Source of the DNA: Opitutaceae bacterium
Lineage (GTDB): Bacteria > Verrucomicrobiota > Verrucomicrobiia > Opitutales > Opitutaceae
Reading direction: 5' to 3'
Assembly (NCBI GenBank): GCA_016794625.1
Contig: JAEUGY010000115.1
Coordinates: 1 to 34,119, forward strand
Length of the DNA stretch: 34,119 nt
Positions 16,330 through 24,099 of the stretch are shown in pieces. The notes under the pieces were generated by a model. It saw nothing but the letters and a program-made list of their open reading frames with translations. It was not told the DNA's origin and searched no databases. Within the stretch, counting starts at the first letter, position 1. Each line of letters begins with the position of its first letter. The position numbers and the translations under genes were made by a program.

Positions 16330-17607
16330 TCACTTTTTCTGCAGCTCGAACGCGTCGTTAACGCTGCCGTCGGCCGCGACCGAGACGTAGCGAAGCCGAT
16401 CGCCGTCGATCGAGATCTTCTGGCAAAGCTGCAGGTCGCCGGCGGTCTTGGCCATAAGGTCGGGATTTGAGGGGGTGACCGGGTAGAATTTCGAACCGCA
16501 GGAGGAGACGACGTAGACCGTGCCGTGCTCGCCCGCCGGGACCGCGACACTCCCGCGCAAGGGCCTGGAACGGGCATAGGCGTGGTCGTGACCCGTCAGC
16601 ACGAGGTCCACCCGGTACTTGTCGAACAGCGGCAGGAAGGCATCACGAGTCGTGCGATCGTCGCGATCCCGGCCCGCCGAATAGAGCGGATGGTGGAAAC
16701 AGACGATCGTCCAGCGATTCGGATGGGTGGCGAGCCGCGGCTCCAGCCAGGCGGCCTGGTCGGCCAGCCGGACATTGCTGTTCAGCACGATCAGCCGCAC
16801 GCCTTGGTAATCGAGGTGGTAGTTGGACTCCTCGAGCCCCGCGACCCCATTCTCTGGCAGGGTGAATTGGGCGCGCCAGGTGGGCGGCAGTTCCTCGCCC
16901 CGCTGTTTTTTACCCTTCTTGTTGAGAACGATGTTGCCGGCTTCGTCGTAGAGAAAGGCGATGTCGTGATTGCCTGCAACCGGCACCACGAGGCGGTTGC
17001 GGAAGGCGGCACCGCCGGCGGTGAAGAAGTCGCGGATCTGGGCGTCCTCGGGTTCGGAGGTCAGATCGCCCGCGATCAGCCAGAAGGCGGCGTCCGGCGC
17101 GAGCAGGTCGGCGGTCCGGAAGATTCGAGTGACGTGTTCCTTCAAGCCATCCTGGGGGTCGCCGAAGTAGACGAAGGCAAACGGAGCCGGAACCGTTTGG
17201 GCGGTCAGGACCTGGTTCCACTCCGTCCATCCGGCCTCGCTCCCGACCCGATAAAGATAACGCGTGGCCGGTTTCAGCCCGGAGAGAACGACGGAATGGT
17301 AGTAGCCCTCGGCGCGTGTATCCAAGATCGCCGTCTCGCTCCGCGCGGGTACGCTGATCGCTTGCGCCGTGAACGATGTGCCCGGGGTAGCCACGGCGAA
17401 TTGAACCGCCTGATCCGGCGCCGGACCTTCCGTGCGCCACGTCAGGGCGACGCTGGTCGCAGGCGTTGTGGTGGGATTGAGAATGACCTGAAACGGTGTG
17501 CGGGTGGAGTCGACCACTTTGGCGGCTACGTCCCCGGCCGACCCCACGAAGCGCAGGACAACGAGGGCGAACCACAGGCGGGAGAGAAGAACGGATGAAC
17601 GGGTCAT
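16330..17607 (-). CDS. Exported metallophosphoesterase with N-terminal FN3-like domain (purple-acid-phosphatase-like)
   Basis: This 425-residue protein has a signal peptide, a beta-rich domain (about 35-137, with LTWRTEG and LSGLKPATRYLYRVGSEAGW as in the PAP N-terminal fold) and a calcineurin-type catalytic domain. The metal-binding motifs are all present: YFGDPQ (Asp150), GDLTSE (Asp181), GNHD (212-215), FHHPLYS (His305/306) and GHDHAY (339-344). In plant and animal purple acid phosphatases the second motif is GDxxY, whose tyrosine gives the purple Fe centre. Here that position is Ser184, so a non-chromogenic binuclear centre is expected. The gene overlaps the GH28 gene by four bases. It probably removes phosphate esters from sugars outside the cytoplasm (inference). 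Confidence 0.9.
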   Translation of the reverse strand: MTRSSVLLSRLWFALVVLRFVGSAGDVAAKVVDSTRTPFQVILNPTTTPATSVALTWRTEGPAPDQAVQFAVATPGTSFTAQAISVPARSETAILDTRAEGYYHSVVLSGLKPATRYLYRVGSEAGWTEWNQVLTAQTVPAPFAFVYFGDPQDGLKEHVTRIFRTADLLAPDAAFWLIAGDLTSEPEDAQIRDFFTAGGAAFRNRLVVPVAGNHDIAFLYDEAGNIVLNKKGKKQRGEELPPTWRAQFTLPENGVAGLEESNYHLDYQGVRLIVLNSNVRLADQAAWLEPRLATHPNRWTIVCFHHPLYSAGRDRDDRTTRDAFLPLFDKYRVDLVLTGHDHAYARSRPLRGSVAVPAGEHGTVYVVSSCGSKFYPVTPSNPDLMAKTAGDLQLCQKISIDGDRLRYVSVAADGSVNDAFELQKK

Positions 17608-19022
17608 GACGAGGGTGTCGCGACGGAGTGTTGATTGATGCGAACGCGGTCGAACGTGAGCCGTTCAACGTGGAGGTGAGTCAGCGGGGTCACCGCCCGC
17701 TCGACCGTGATGTTCCGCAGGACGACATCGGAAACGGGTGCGCCCGGGGCCCCCAGAAAATGGAGGGCGGTCCCCAGGGCATCCTGGCACGTGATGTCCT
17801 CGAGGACGAAGTTGCGAAACGTCGGCGGGTGGCTGCTGCCGCGGAGTCCCTGGTAGTCCGAGGTGAACTGGATCAATTGCTCCCGGGCGGTGCCCACGGT
17901 GAGGTGGCGCATACGGACGTGTTCGACGATGCCGCCGCGGTCGAGGTTGCCTTTGAAGTTGAGGGCGTAGCGGGCCTGGCCCATCCGGCAGTGCTCGACA
18001 TAGACCCGTCGCACGCCACCCGACATTTCACTCCCGATGGCCAGCGCGGCGGCGGTGGTGGATTCCAGATCGCAGTGGCGGATGACGATGTCCTCCGAGG
18101 GTGCTCCCACCCGCCAGCCATCCTGGTCGCGTCCCGACTTGATCGCAATGCAGTCGTCCCCGCTGCGGAAGCGACAGTGCTCGACGAGCACGAAGGACGA
18201 CGATTCCGGGTCGAAGCAGTCATTGTTCAAGTGGGCCCCCTCGACCCGCAGCCGGCGGAGAATGACATGCCGGCAGGAGACCGTGTGCAGACACCAGAAC
18301 GGCGACTGAACGGCGGTGAAGTCCTCGAGCAGCACATGATCGCAGCCGAAGAACTGGACCAGCGGCCAGCGCAGCCAGTGACCTTCGCCAAACACCCGCT
18401 CGTGCACGGGCGCGCCCCGGGCGCCGAGTTCACGGATCAAGGCCTTGGCGGGTTTCTGGCGGGTCCGCCAGTCGACGCACAGCTCGGCGGCGTTGCCGTC
18501 GATCGTTCCCTGACCGGTCACCGCCACGTGGCTCGCCTGGTAGGCGTAGAGACAGGGCGAGTAGTTGAATGCTTCCGTGCCTTCCCACCGCGTCAGGACC
18601 AACGGCAAGTACCGTTTGGGATCCGAGCTGAAGCGAAGCGTCGCGCCGATCTCAAGGTGCAGATGAATGCGGCTCTTGAGGTGAAGCGGACCGTCCAGCC
18701 ACCAGACCCCCGATGGGATGACGAGACGGCCACCCCCGGCGGCGTTGAGACGGTCGACGGCGCTCTGCAGGATCGTTCGGCAATCGGTTCGCCCATCGGG
18801 TTTCGCGCCGAGATCATCGGCCCGCAAGGTCCGTTCCGGGAAGACCGGTGATTCGATCCGGGCGGCGAGCGCGTTGGCGGCAGCCCAGTCGTCGGAAATC
18901 GACTCCGCCCGCGACGAGGGCGCGGACTGTGCCGGACTGCGGGAAAGCGCCAGCGAGACGGTGCCGAGACCGATCGATCCCAGGAACGCACGACGAGGCA
19001 AAGCGGGGTCCACCCAGTTCAT
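17604..19022 (-). CDS. GH28 polygalacturonase-like protein with Tat signal and altered active site
   Basis: This 472-residue right-handed beta-helix protein of glycoside hydrolase family 28 heads the five-gene operon. The start at 19022 was chosen because LPRRAFLGSIGLGTVSLAL follows, a twin-arginine export signal; upstream codons to 19211 are not protein-like. Family motifs are NNDCFDPES (266-274, NTD motif), SGDDCIAIKSG (287-297) and IGSEMSGGV (329-337). The usual G-H-G-G before IGSE is replaced by T-A-A-A (323-326), so the conserved histidine is absent. The usual R-I-K is N-F-K (355-357), losing the arginine. The three catalytic aspartates are kept. This suggests an active enzyme with shifted specificity, or a non-catalytic relative. 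Confidence 0.88.
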   Translation of the reverse strand: MNWVDPALPRRAFLGSIGLGTVSLALSRSPAQSAPSSRAESISDDWAAANALAARIESPVFPERTLRADDLGAKPDGRTDCRTILQSAVDRLNAAGGGRLVIPSGVWWLDGPLHLKSRIHLHLEIGATLRFSSDPKRYLPLVLTRWEGTEAFNYSPCLYAYQASHVAVTGQGTIDGNAAELCVDWRTRQKPAKALIRELGARGAPVHERVFGEGHWLRWPLVQFFGCDHVLLEDFTAVQSPFWCLHTVSCRHVILRRLRVEGAHLNNDCFDPESSSFVLVEHCRFRSGDDCIAIKSGRDQDGWRVGAPSEDIVIRHCDLESTTAAALAIGSEMSGGVRRVYVEHCRMGQARYALNFKGNLDRGGIVEHVRMRHLTVGTAREQLIQFTSDYQGLRGSSHPPTFRNFVLEDITCQDALGTALHFLGAPGAPVSDVVLRNITVERAVTPLTHLHVERLTFDRVRINQHSVATPSS

Positions 19023-19069
19023 CGCCCGCAGGATGGGCGGGTCCGCACCGGTTTGGCGAAGCCCTGCCC

Positions 19070-19085
19070 GATCAAACAGTTGAAC
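19070..19085 (-). promoter_or_regulatory. Candidate operator (GTTCAACTGTTTGATC) facing the GH28 operon
   Basis: On the minus strand this site reads GTTCAACTGTTTGATC and ends about 48 bases before the GH28 start codon. It differs from the copy at 26260 at two of 16 positions. Together with the plus-strand copy at 19099 it makes an inverted pair in the divergent promoter. No standard -10 box lies 16-18 bases downstream, so I favour a regulator site over a -35 box. Confidence 0.45.
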
Positions 19086-19098
19086 ACGGGTCCGGGAT

Positions 19099-19115
19099 GC
19101 GCAATTGTTTGACCG
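19099..19115 (+). promoter_or_regulatory. Candidate operator (GCAATTGTTTGACC) facing the lyase-like gene
   Basis: CAATTGTTTGA at 19102-19112 is the reverse complement of 19072-19082 at 10 of 11 positions, with 19 bases between. It points toward the lyase-like gene and ends about 45 bases before its start. The binding protein is unknown; the LacI regulator encoded at 19899-20978 and the AraC regulator at 10130 are candidates. Confidence 0.42.
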
Positions 19116-19158
19116 TCCCCAGCGTTGCCCTGCCGGACGGAACCGGCAGCCTGAAAGG

Positions 19159-19950
19159 ATGCGATGGACGCTTCTCCTGATCCTCGGTGTTCCCGGACTC
19201 ATGGCTTCCACGGACTACGTGCGGGACGACTTTGAGGGGCCGGTATCGGCCGAACGGTGGCACACCTCGGGACCGCAACCCGGGCAGGGCACGTCGAGTG
19301 CGGAGGTGCCGGCGTTTCACGGAGCCCGCAGCCTGCGGATTTTTATGCGACCCGGGGACAACCGGATGGTCGGACGGCAGGGCAATGCGACGGAGCGGTT
19401 TGAACTGACCCTTCGCGAGTCGATGGTGAACTTCGACCAGGAAGTCTGGTACGCCTTCGCCTTTCGGGTCCCGGCGACGTTCCCCCGGGCTGATACGCGG
19501 ACCATCATCCATCAGTTCAAAGAGAATGTGCGTCCGATCGATCCCGACGCTCCGCCGGGGACCAAGGCGTGCGAGAAGGCCAGTCCGGCGTTTGCCCTCT
19601 ACCTGGTCGGTGGGACCAAACTCCAGGCCTTGGTCACGTCCTCCACCGCCTGCGATCACACCCGCCACCGCGTGGCCGAGCGTGCCCTGGTGCCAGACCG
19701 GTGGTATGAAGTGATCGTGCGCACGCGGCCCTCACACCAGACGTCCGGTCTGCTCGAGCTCTACCTCGACGGCGAACGGATCGGCGAGTACCACGGCATC
19801 ATGGGGTACGCCTGCCATGGCCTGGGTTACATTGACACCCAACCCCGGTTCGGGATCTACCGGGACGCGCACCCCGAGGTGGGGGAGGCGACGATCTATT
19901 ACGACGCGATCCGTTTTGCGGCGACACGCGAGGGCTTGCGGTTGCCCTGA
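19159..19950 (+). CDS. Secreted polysaccharide-lyase-like protein (Polysacc_lyase / PL13-PL20 type jelly roll)
   Basis: This 263-residue protein has a short signal peptide (MRWTLLLILGVPGLMAS). The mature part shows the layout of the heparin-lyase-I/glucuronan-lyase jelly roll: DFEGPVSAERW, HGARSLRIFM, QEVWYAFAFRVP (the W-Y-F strand), TIIHQFKEN, PAFALYLVGGTKL, DRWYEVIVRTR, GLLELYLDGERIGEY, and FGIYRD followed by IYYDAIRF. Such lyases cut uronate-containing chains by beta-elimination. The ATG at 19159 is preferred over 19105 because the signal peptide begins there; GAAAGG directly precedes it. It is divergent from the GH28 operon, and its last 52 bases overlap the end of the LacI gene on the other strand. 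Confidence 0.72.
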   Translation: MRWTLLLILGVPGLMASTDYVRDDFEGPVSAERWHTSGPQPGQGTSSAEVPAFHGARSLRIFMRPGDNRMVGRQGNATERFELTLRESMVNFDQEVWYAFAFRVPATFPRADTRTIIHQFKENVRPIDPDAPPGTKACEKASPAFALYLVGGTKLQALVTSSTACDHTRHRVAERALVPDRWYEVIVRTRPSHQTSGLLELYLDGERIGEYHGIMGYACHGLGYIDTQPRFGIYRDAHPEVGEATIYYDAIRFAATREGLRLP

Positions 19951-20978
19951 ACCGAGCGGACCGTCCGTCCCTCGATCCAGGAGCCCTCGATCAGCAGACG
20001 TTGCGGGCTGGTCGGGATGCCTCGTTCGTTGCGATGAAGCATGCCCGCCAGGTAGTTGACCGCAGCGGCGCCGACTTCGCCCGGGTTTTCGTCAATGCCC
20101 GAGAACTGTCCCCCGACGTGGGGCAGAGTGATGAAGGCGACACCCACTTCCGCCGGCACCCGGACGCCGAGCAGTTTCAGTGCGCCGAGGACCTCCTGGC
20201 TCTTCGTCACAATGGCGGTCGGACGGTGTTTCTGGAACCAGGCGCTGAAGGCGGCTTCGTCCCAGTGCGGCAGCAACAGGTGGGGCAGCCGCTGGTCCGG
20301 CGGCATCTGCTGCTGCATCACCAGGTAGGCGGCCAGCCAGTTATGATCCGCACGTACGTCGCTCGCGTCGAGCATGACGAATCCGATTCGCTGGTAGCCC
20401 AGTTCGATGAGTCGCTGCAACGCCAGTTTCATCGAGCGATACTGATGATTGCCGACTACGTGCAGGGAGGGGCGTGACAGTGTATAACCGATCGAAGTGG
20501 CGGAAAAGAGGTCCCATTCCAGCTCGAGCGTGGTTCCGGCGGCGGGTTGCGGGGCGATCAACAGCCCCGTGATGTTGCGGGCACGCAGGATCTGACTGGC
20601 CCGCGCCGGGGTCATCCCGGGTTCGCGCACCCAGAATGGGTCGAGCTTGTAGCCAAGCGCCTGGGCCCGGTTGACGGCGCCAATAAAGTACTGATGGAAG
20701 AGTTCGGCCGAAGACCAGCCCTGCCGGGTGGGAAAGTTGGTGATCCAGGCCAACGTCGATTGAAATCGCAGCGGACGTTTCGCGCTCCGGTAGTGGGCCA
20801 GCGAGACCAGCATCGGATCGGCGACGTAGCCCAGGCTGCGGGCGATCTCCTGCACCCGGCGCCGGGTGGCGAGTGGCAGGCGCGGGTGGTCATGCAAAGC
20901 GAGCGAAACGGTGCTGAAGTGACAACCGGCGGCGGCCGCCACATCCCGGAGTGTCACGCGGGAGTTGGTTTCAGGCAT
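19899..20978 (-). CDS. LacI-family transcriptional regulator
   Basis: This 359-residue sugar-responsive repressor or activator starts MPETNSRVTLRDVAAAAGCH with FSTVSLALHDHPRLP directly after, the LacI N-terminal helix-turn-helix (about residues 8-30). A hinge helix region follows (RRRVQEIARSLGYVADPMLV). The remainder is a periplasmic-binding-protein-like effector domain (ARNITGLLIAPQPA, YQRIGFVMLDASDVRADHNW, VAFITLPHVGGQFSGIDENP). The start at 20978 was chosen because the helix-turn-helix begins right after it, although the frame is open to 21176. It is divergent from the second TonB receptor and converges with the lyase-like gene, overlapping it by 52 bases. It probably controls the adjoining genes. 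Confidence 0.93.
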   Translation of the reverse strand: MPETNSRVTLRDVAAAAGCHFSTVSLALHDHPRLPLATRRRVQEIARSLGYVADPMLVSLAHYRSAKRPLRFQSTLAWITNFPTRQGWSSAELFHQYFIGAVNRAQALGYKLDPFWVREPGMTPARASQILRARNITGLLIAPQPAAGTTLELEWDLFSATSIGYTLSRPSLHVVGNHQYRSMKLALQRLIELGYQRIGFVMLDASDVRADHNWLAAYLVMQQQMPPDQRLPHLLLPHWDEAAFSAWFQKHRPTAIVTKSQEVLGALKLLGVRVPAEVGVAFITLPHVGGQFSGIDENPGEVGAAAVNYLAGMLHRNERGIPTSPQRLLIEGSWIEGRTVRSVQGNRKPSRVAAKRIAS

Positions 20979-21064
20979 GGGGAGGGAAGATCGATCTGGC
21001 GCGGGGCAGGGCAGGGAGAGGCATCCCGTGTGACCATCGGTCGTCGGAGTCGACGCTACAGATA

Positions 21065-21080
21065 GTCGACAGTTTGACCA
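21065..21080 (+). promoter_or_regulatory. Candidate operator (GTCGACAGTTTGACCA) before the second TonB receptor
   Basis: This site shares 13 of 14 bases (CGAC-A/T-GTTTGACCA) with the copy at 26260 and points toward the receptor start 95 bases downstream. AGTCGAC also occurs 16 bases upstream (21048-21054), giving a direct repeat. It lies between the LacI regulator and the receptor, so it could serve both. No -10 box is visible at standard distance. Confidence 0.48.
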
Positions 21081-21174
21081 GCTCGTAGGTTGCTCCGTGA
21101 CGTGGTGGTGCCACATGGGAGGAGTGCGCCACGCTTTCGGCGCGCCCTGTAGGAAACCCTGCCCTTCCGCTCCC

Positions 21175-24087
21175 ATGAATTACCTCCCGCTGTCTTCCGC
21201 AAGGCTCTCGTCCGCGACCGTCCTCCGCCTGATCGGAGCGATCGCGCTTGGTTTGGTGCTGCTGGTGTCGGTTGTTTCCGCGCAAGAGGTCGGTGTCCTG
21301 GAGGGCACCGTGACCGACGCTCGGGGTGGATTTCTGGCCGGGGCGGAGGTCCGGATCTCCGGCGGCCAGCTGACGGCCACGACCAGCACCCAGGGCCTCT
21401 ACCGGATCACCGGGGTGACGGCCGGCGAGCACTCGCTGCAGATCTCGTACCTGGGTCTGGCGGACTATGCGACGACCGTGACGATCAAGGCAGGCGCGGC
21501 GACGCGCCAGGACGCCGTGCTCAAATCCGATGTGGTCGAGCTCGACGCGTTTGTCGTCGAGTCCATCCGGGCCGGTCAGTCCCGGGCGATCAATCAGCAG
21601 CGTACCAGCAACACCATCTCCAACATCATTTCCGCCGACGCGATTGGCAATCTGCCCGACAACACCATCGCGGATGCGCTGACCCGGCTTCCGGGCGTCA
21701 GCGTCGTTGTCGAGGGTGGTTCGGCCGCCTACGCCTCCATCCGTGGCGCCGAGGCGAAACTGAATTCTGTCACACTGGATGGCCAGCGCATCACCGCCAC
21801 GCCGTCGGGCAGCGGACTGGACGCGAGCAATAGCGCGGACACCCGGGCGGTGGACCTGTCCCTGATTCCCTCGGAGCTGGTCGGTGGCATCGAGCTGATC
21901 AAGGCGCTCACTCCCGACAAGGATGCAGACTCCCTCGGCGGGGCGATCAACCTCGTCACCCGCAGCGCCTACGACCTCAAGGAGCGCAGCATCAACGGAA
22001 AGTTTGAATACCTGCACAACGACTTCGGAAATCAAGACGGGTACTCCGCCTCTTTCAGCTATTCCGATGTGCTCAACAAGGCGGGCACCGTAGGCATCAG
22101 TGCCACGCTCACCTACCGCGATCAGGACTCGATTCAGGACGATACGGAGATCCTCTATTACCTGCCCACCAATGCCGCGGTGTCCGCGATTCCGGCGGTT
22201 GGCGCGCAGGGGATCGAGGAGTATGACGTCCGCAGTCGCCCGCAAAGCCGGCAGACCCTGGGCGGCACGTTCAATCTCGATTGGAAACTGGGCGACCGCA
22301 CGGAGCTGCATTTCCGCACCCTCTACAACGCTTCCGATCTGGAGGAGACCCGCTACCGCACCCGCATGCGCGGATTGCTCCGCTGGAATGCCACGTCGAC
22401 GGCCGCCCTGGCGTCGGGGGCGGAGGCGCGGATCGGTCGCCGGCTGGAGGATGTGACCCGCACCCAGGACATCCGGAGGCTCGGCCTGGAAGGCATCACC
22501 CGCACGGGTGGGGGTGACCTTTCCTATGGACTCACCTATGGCAGTTCTTCCTTCGACGGGGATCGCATTCGCACCACCTTTGAGTATTCAGGCAGCACCG
22601 TGCGTCGGGCCTATGACTGGACCGTCGATCGCAGCGATCCGCAGTTTCCGCGCGTCAAGATCACTCATCGGGCAACGGGGGAGAACGGATTGCTCCGACC
22701 CCAGGACATGACCCTCGTGCAGTACCGAAACCAATACTCGGACGAGAAGGACGTGGATTGGGTCGGCAATCTGGACTATGCGTTCGACCGCGAGATTGCC
22801 GGGCGTCCGGTCAAGTGGAAGGTCGGGGCAAAGTACCGCGGCAAGGACCGGACCTCGCGACCGACGTTGATCGATTTGAACAATACCGGGGCGGCGCTGA
22901 CGGAGGCGAACTTCGGTGTGCAGACAGGACCGGTCAACCGGATCCTGGGCACCGTACCGACCATGGGCAACTTCGCCTCGCTGAGCGAAGTCATCGCCTT
23001 CACCCGCGCCAATCCCACGCGCTTCGTCGAGGTCATCGCAGGGGAGCAGGAGCAGACCCGCAACAAGGTCTATGACGCGGCCGAGGATGTCACCGCCGCG
23101 TATGCCATGGGCTCGACCAAATTCGGGAAGCTGGAGGCGATCGCGGGTGTGCGCTATGAGTCGACCGATCTCAGCTACACGTGGCTGACGGCACCCGGCG
23201 GCCCGAAGAAAGGTGGTTCAAACTACGGCAACGTTTATCCGAGTGTCGTGTTCAACTACCGGCAGAGCAAGAATCTCGTCATGCGACTGGCCGTGACCAA
23301 CACCCTGGCCCGGCCGGATTATGCCGATCTCGTCCCGTTTGAGACGCTGGAGGATCCCGAGAGCGGAGATACCGAGGAGACGCCGCCTGCGCTGATCCCG
23401 ATCTTCCGCGGCAACTCCAACCTCAAGGCCCAGGAGTCGACCAATTTTGACCTCTCCTTCGAGTGGTACTATGAACCCTCGGGTGTCTTCTCCGTCTCGC
23501 TGTTCAAGAAGGATGTCTCGAGTTTCATCTACCGCAGCCAGACGCTGGAGCGGATCGGAACGCAGGACTACATCGTGCTGCAGCAGCGCAACGGTGGAAA
23601 GCAGGACCTGAACGGAGTGGAAATCTCCTGGCAGCAGTCGTTCTCCCGTCTGCCGGCGCCCTTCGACGGTTTTGGCATCAATGCGAATGCGACTTTCGTC
23701 GATGGCGATTCCACCTATACGGTGATCAACCCGACCAATCTCGGACCCAAGACGATCAAGGAGGACTTCGTGCCCAACCAGGCGAAGAAGGTCTACAATC
23801 TCCAGCTCTACTGGGAGAAGTACGGATTCACAGCCCGGGCCGGACTCAACTTTACGGATACCTATGTCCGGGATGTCGGCGGCATCGTCGACAATGTGAT
23901 CAACGATGCGGCCACCCGCGTGGACGCACTCGTCAGCTACCAGCTGACCAACAACGTCACCCTCTATGTGGAAGGCAAGAACCTCACCGACGAGGTCAAG
24001 TCCTGGTACAACGGCGATCCGTCCCGTCCCGAGGAGTTCGAGCACGTCGGCTGGACCGGCATCGCCGGCGTCAAGTGGCGCTTTTGA
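21175..24087 (+). CDS. TonB-dependent outer-membrane receptor with CarboxypepD_reg-like domain
   Basis: This 970-residue receptor is of the Caulobacter/Xanthomonas type. A signal peptide (about 36 residues, ending SVVSAQ) is followed by a carboxypeptidase-regulatory-like beta-sandwich (VLEGTVTDARGGFLAGAEVR to TIKAGAATRQDAVL, about 40-115). Then comes a TonB-box-like VVELDAFVVESIRAG and the plug domain (IGNLPDNTIADALTRLPGVS, with YASIRGAEAKLNSVTLDGQR). The barrel ends in the usual aromatic form, GWTGIAGVKWRF. The ATG at 21175 directly precedes the signal peptide; the upstream frame is open but not protein-like. The next gene starts 12 bases after the stop, so the two are probably cotranscribed. 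It differs in architecture from the receptor at 3742 and may take up a different size class of the same glycan. Confidence 0.95.
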   Translation: MNYLPLSSARLSSATVLRLIGAIALGLVLLVSVVSAQEVGVLEGTVTDARGGFLAGAEVRISGGQLTATTSTQGLYRITGVTAGEHSLQISYLGLADYATTVTIKAGAATRQDAVLKSDVVELDAFVVESIRAGQSRAINQQRTSNTISNIISADAIGNLPDNTIADALTRLPGVSVVVEGGSAAYASIRGAEAKLNSVTLDGQRITATPSGSGLDASNSADTRAVDLSLIPSELVGGIELIKALTPDKDADSLGGAINLVTRSAYDLKERSINGKFEYLHNDFGNQDGYSASFSYSDVLNKAGTVGISATLTYRDQDSIQDDTEILYYLPTNAAVSAIPAVGAQGIEEYDVRSRPQSRQTLGGTFNLDWKLGDRTELHFRTLYNASDLEETRYRTRMRGLLRWNATSTAALASGAEARIGRRLEDVTRTQDIRRLGLEGITRTGGGDLSYGLTYGSSSFDGDRIRTTFEYSGSTVRRAYDWTVDRSDPQFPRVKITHRATGENGLLRPQDMTLVQYRNQYSDEKDVDWVGNLDYAFDREIAGRPVKWKVGAKYRGKDRTSRPTLIDLNNTGAALTEANFGVQTGPVNRILGTVPTMGNFASLSEVIAFTRANPTRFVEVIAGEQEQTRNKVYDAAEDVTAAYAMGSTKFGKLEAIAGVRYESTDLSYTWLTAPGGPKKGGSNYGNVYPSVVFNYRQSKNLVMRLAVTNTLARPDYADLVPFETLEDPESGDTEETPPALIPIFRGNSNLKAQESTNFDLSFEWYYEPSGVFSVSLFKKDVSSFIYRSQTLERIGTQDYIVLQQRNGGKQDLNGVEISWQQSFSRLPAPFDGFGINANATFVDGDSTYTVINPTNLGPKTIKEDFVPNQAKKVYNLQLYWEKYGFTARAGLNFTDTYVRDVGGIVDNVINDAATRVDALVSYQLTNNVTLYVEGKNLTDEVKSWYNGDPSRPEEFEHVGWTGIAGVKWRF

Positions 24088-24099
24088 TCCGGCCTTCTT

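Noticed and set aside
21074..21102. TTGACC of the recurring motif read as a sigma-70 -35 box
   Set aside because: No TATAAT-like sequence lies 16-18 bases downstream at this site, nor at 19099, 19070 or 26260, so an operator is the better reading.
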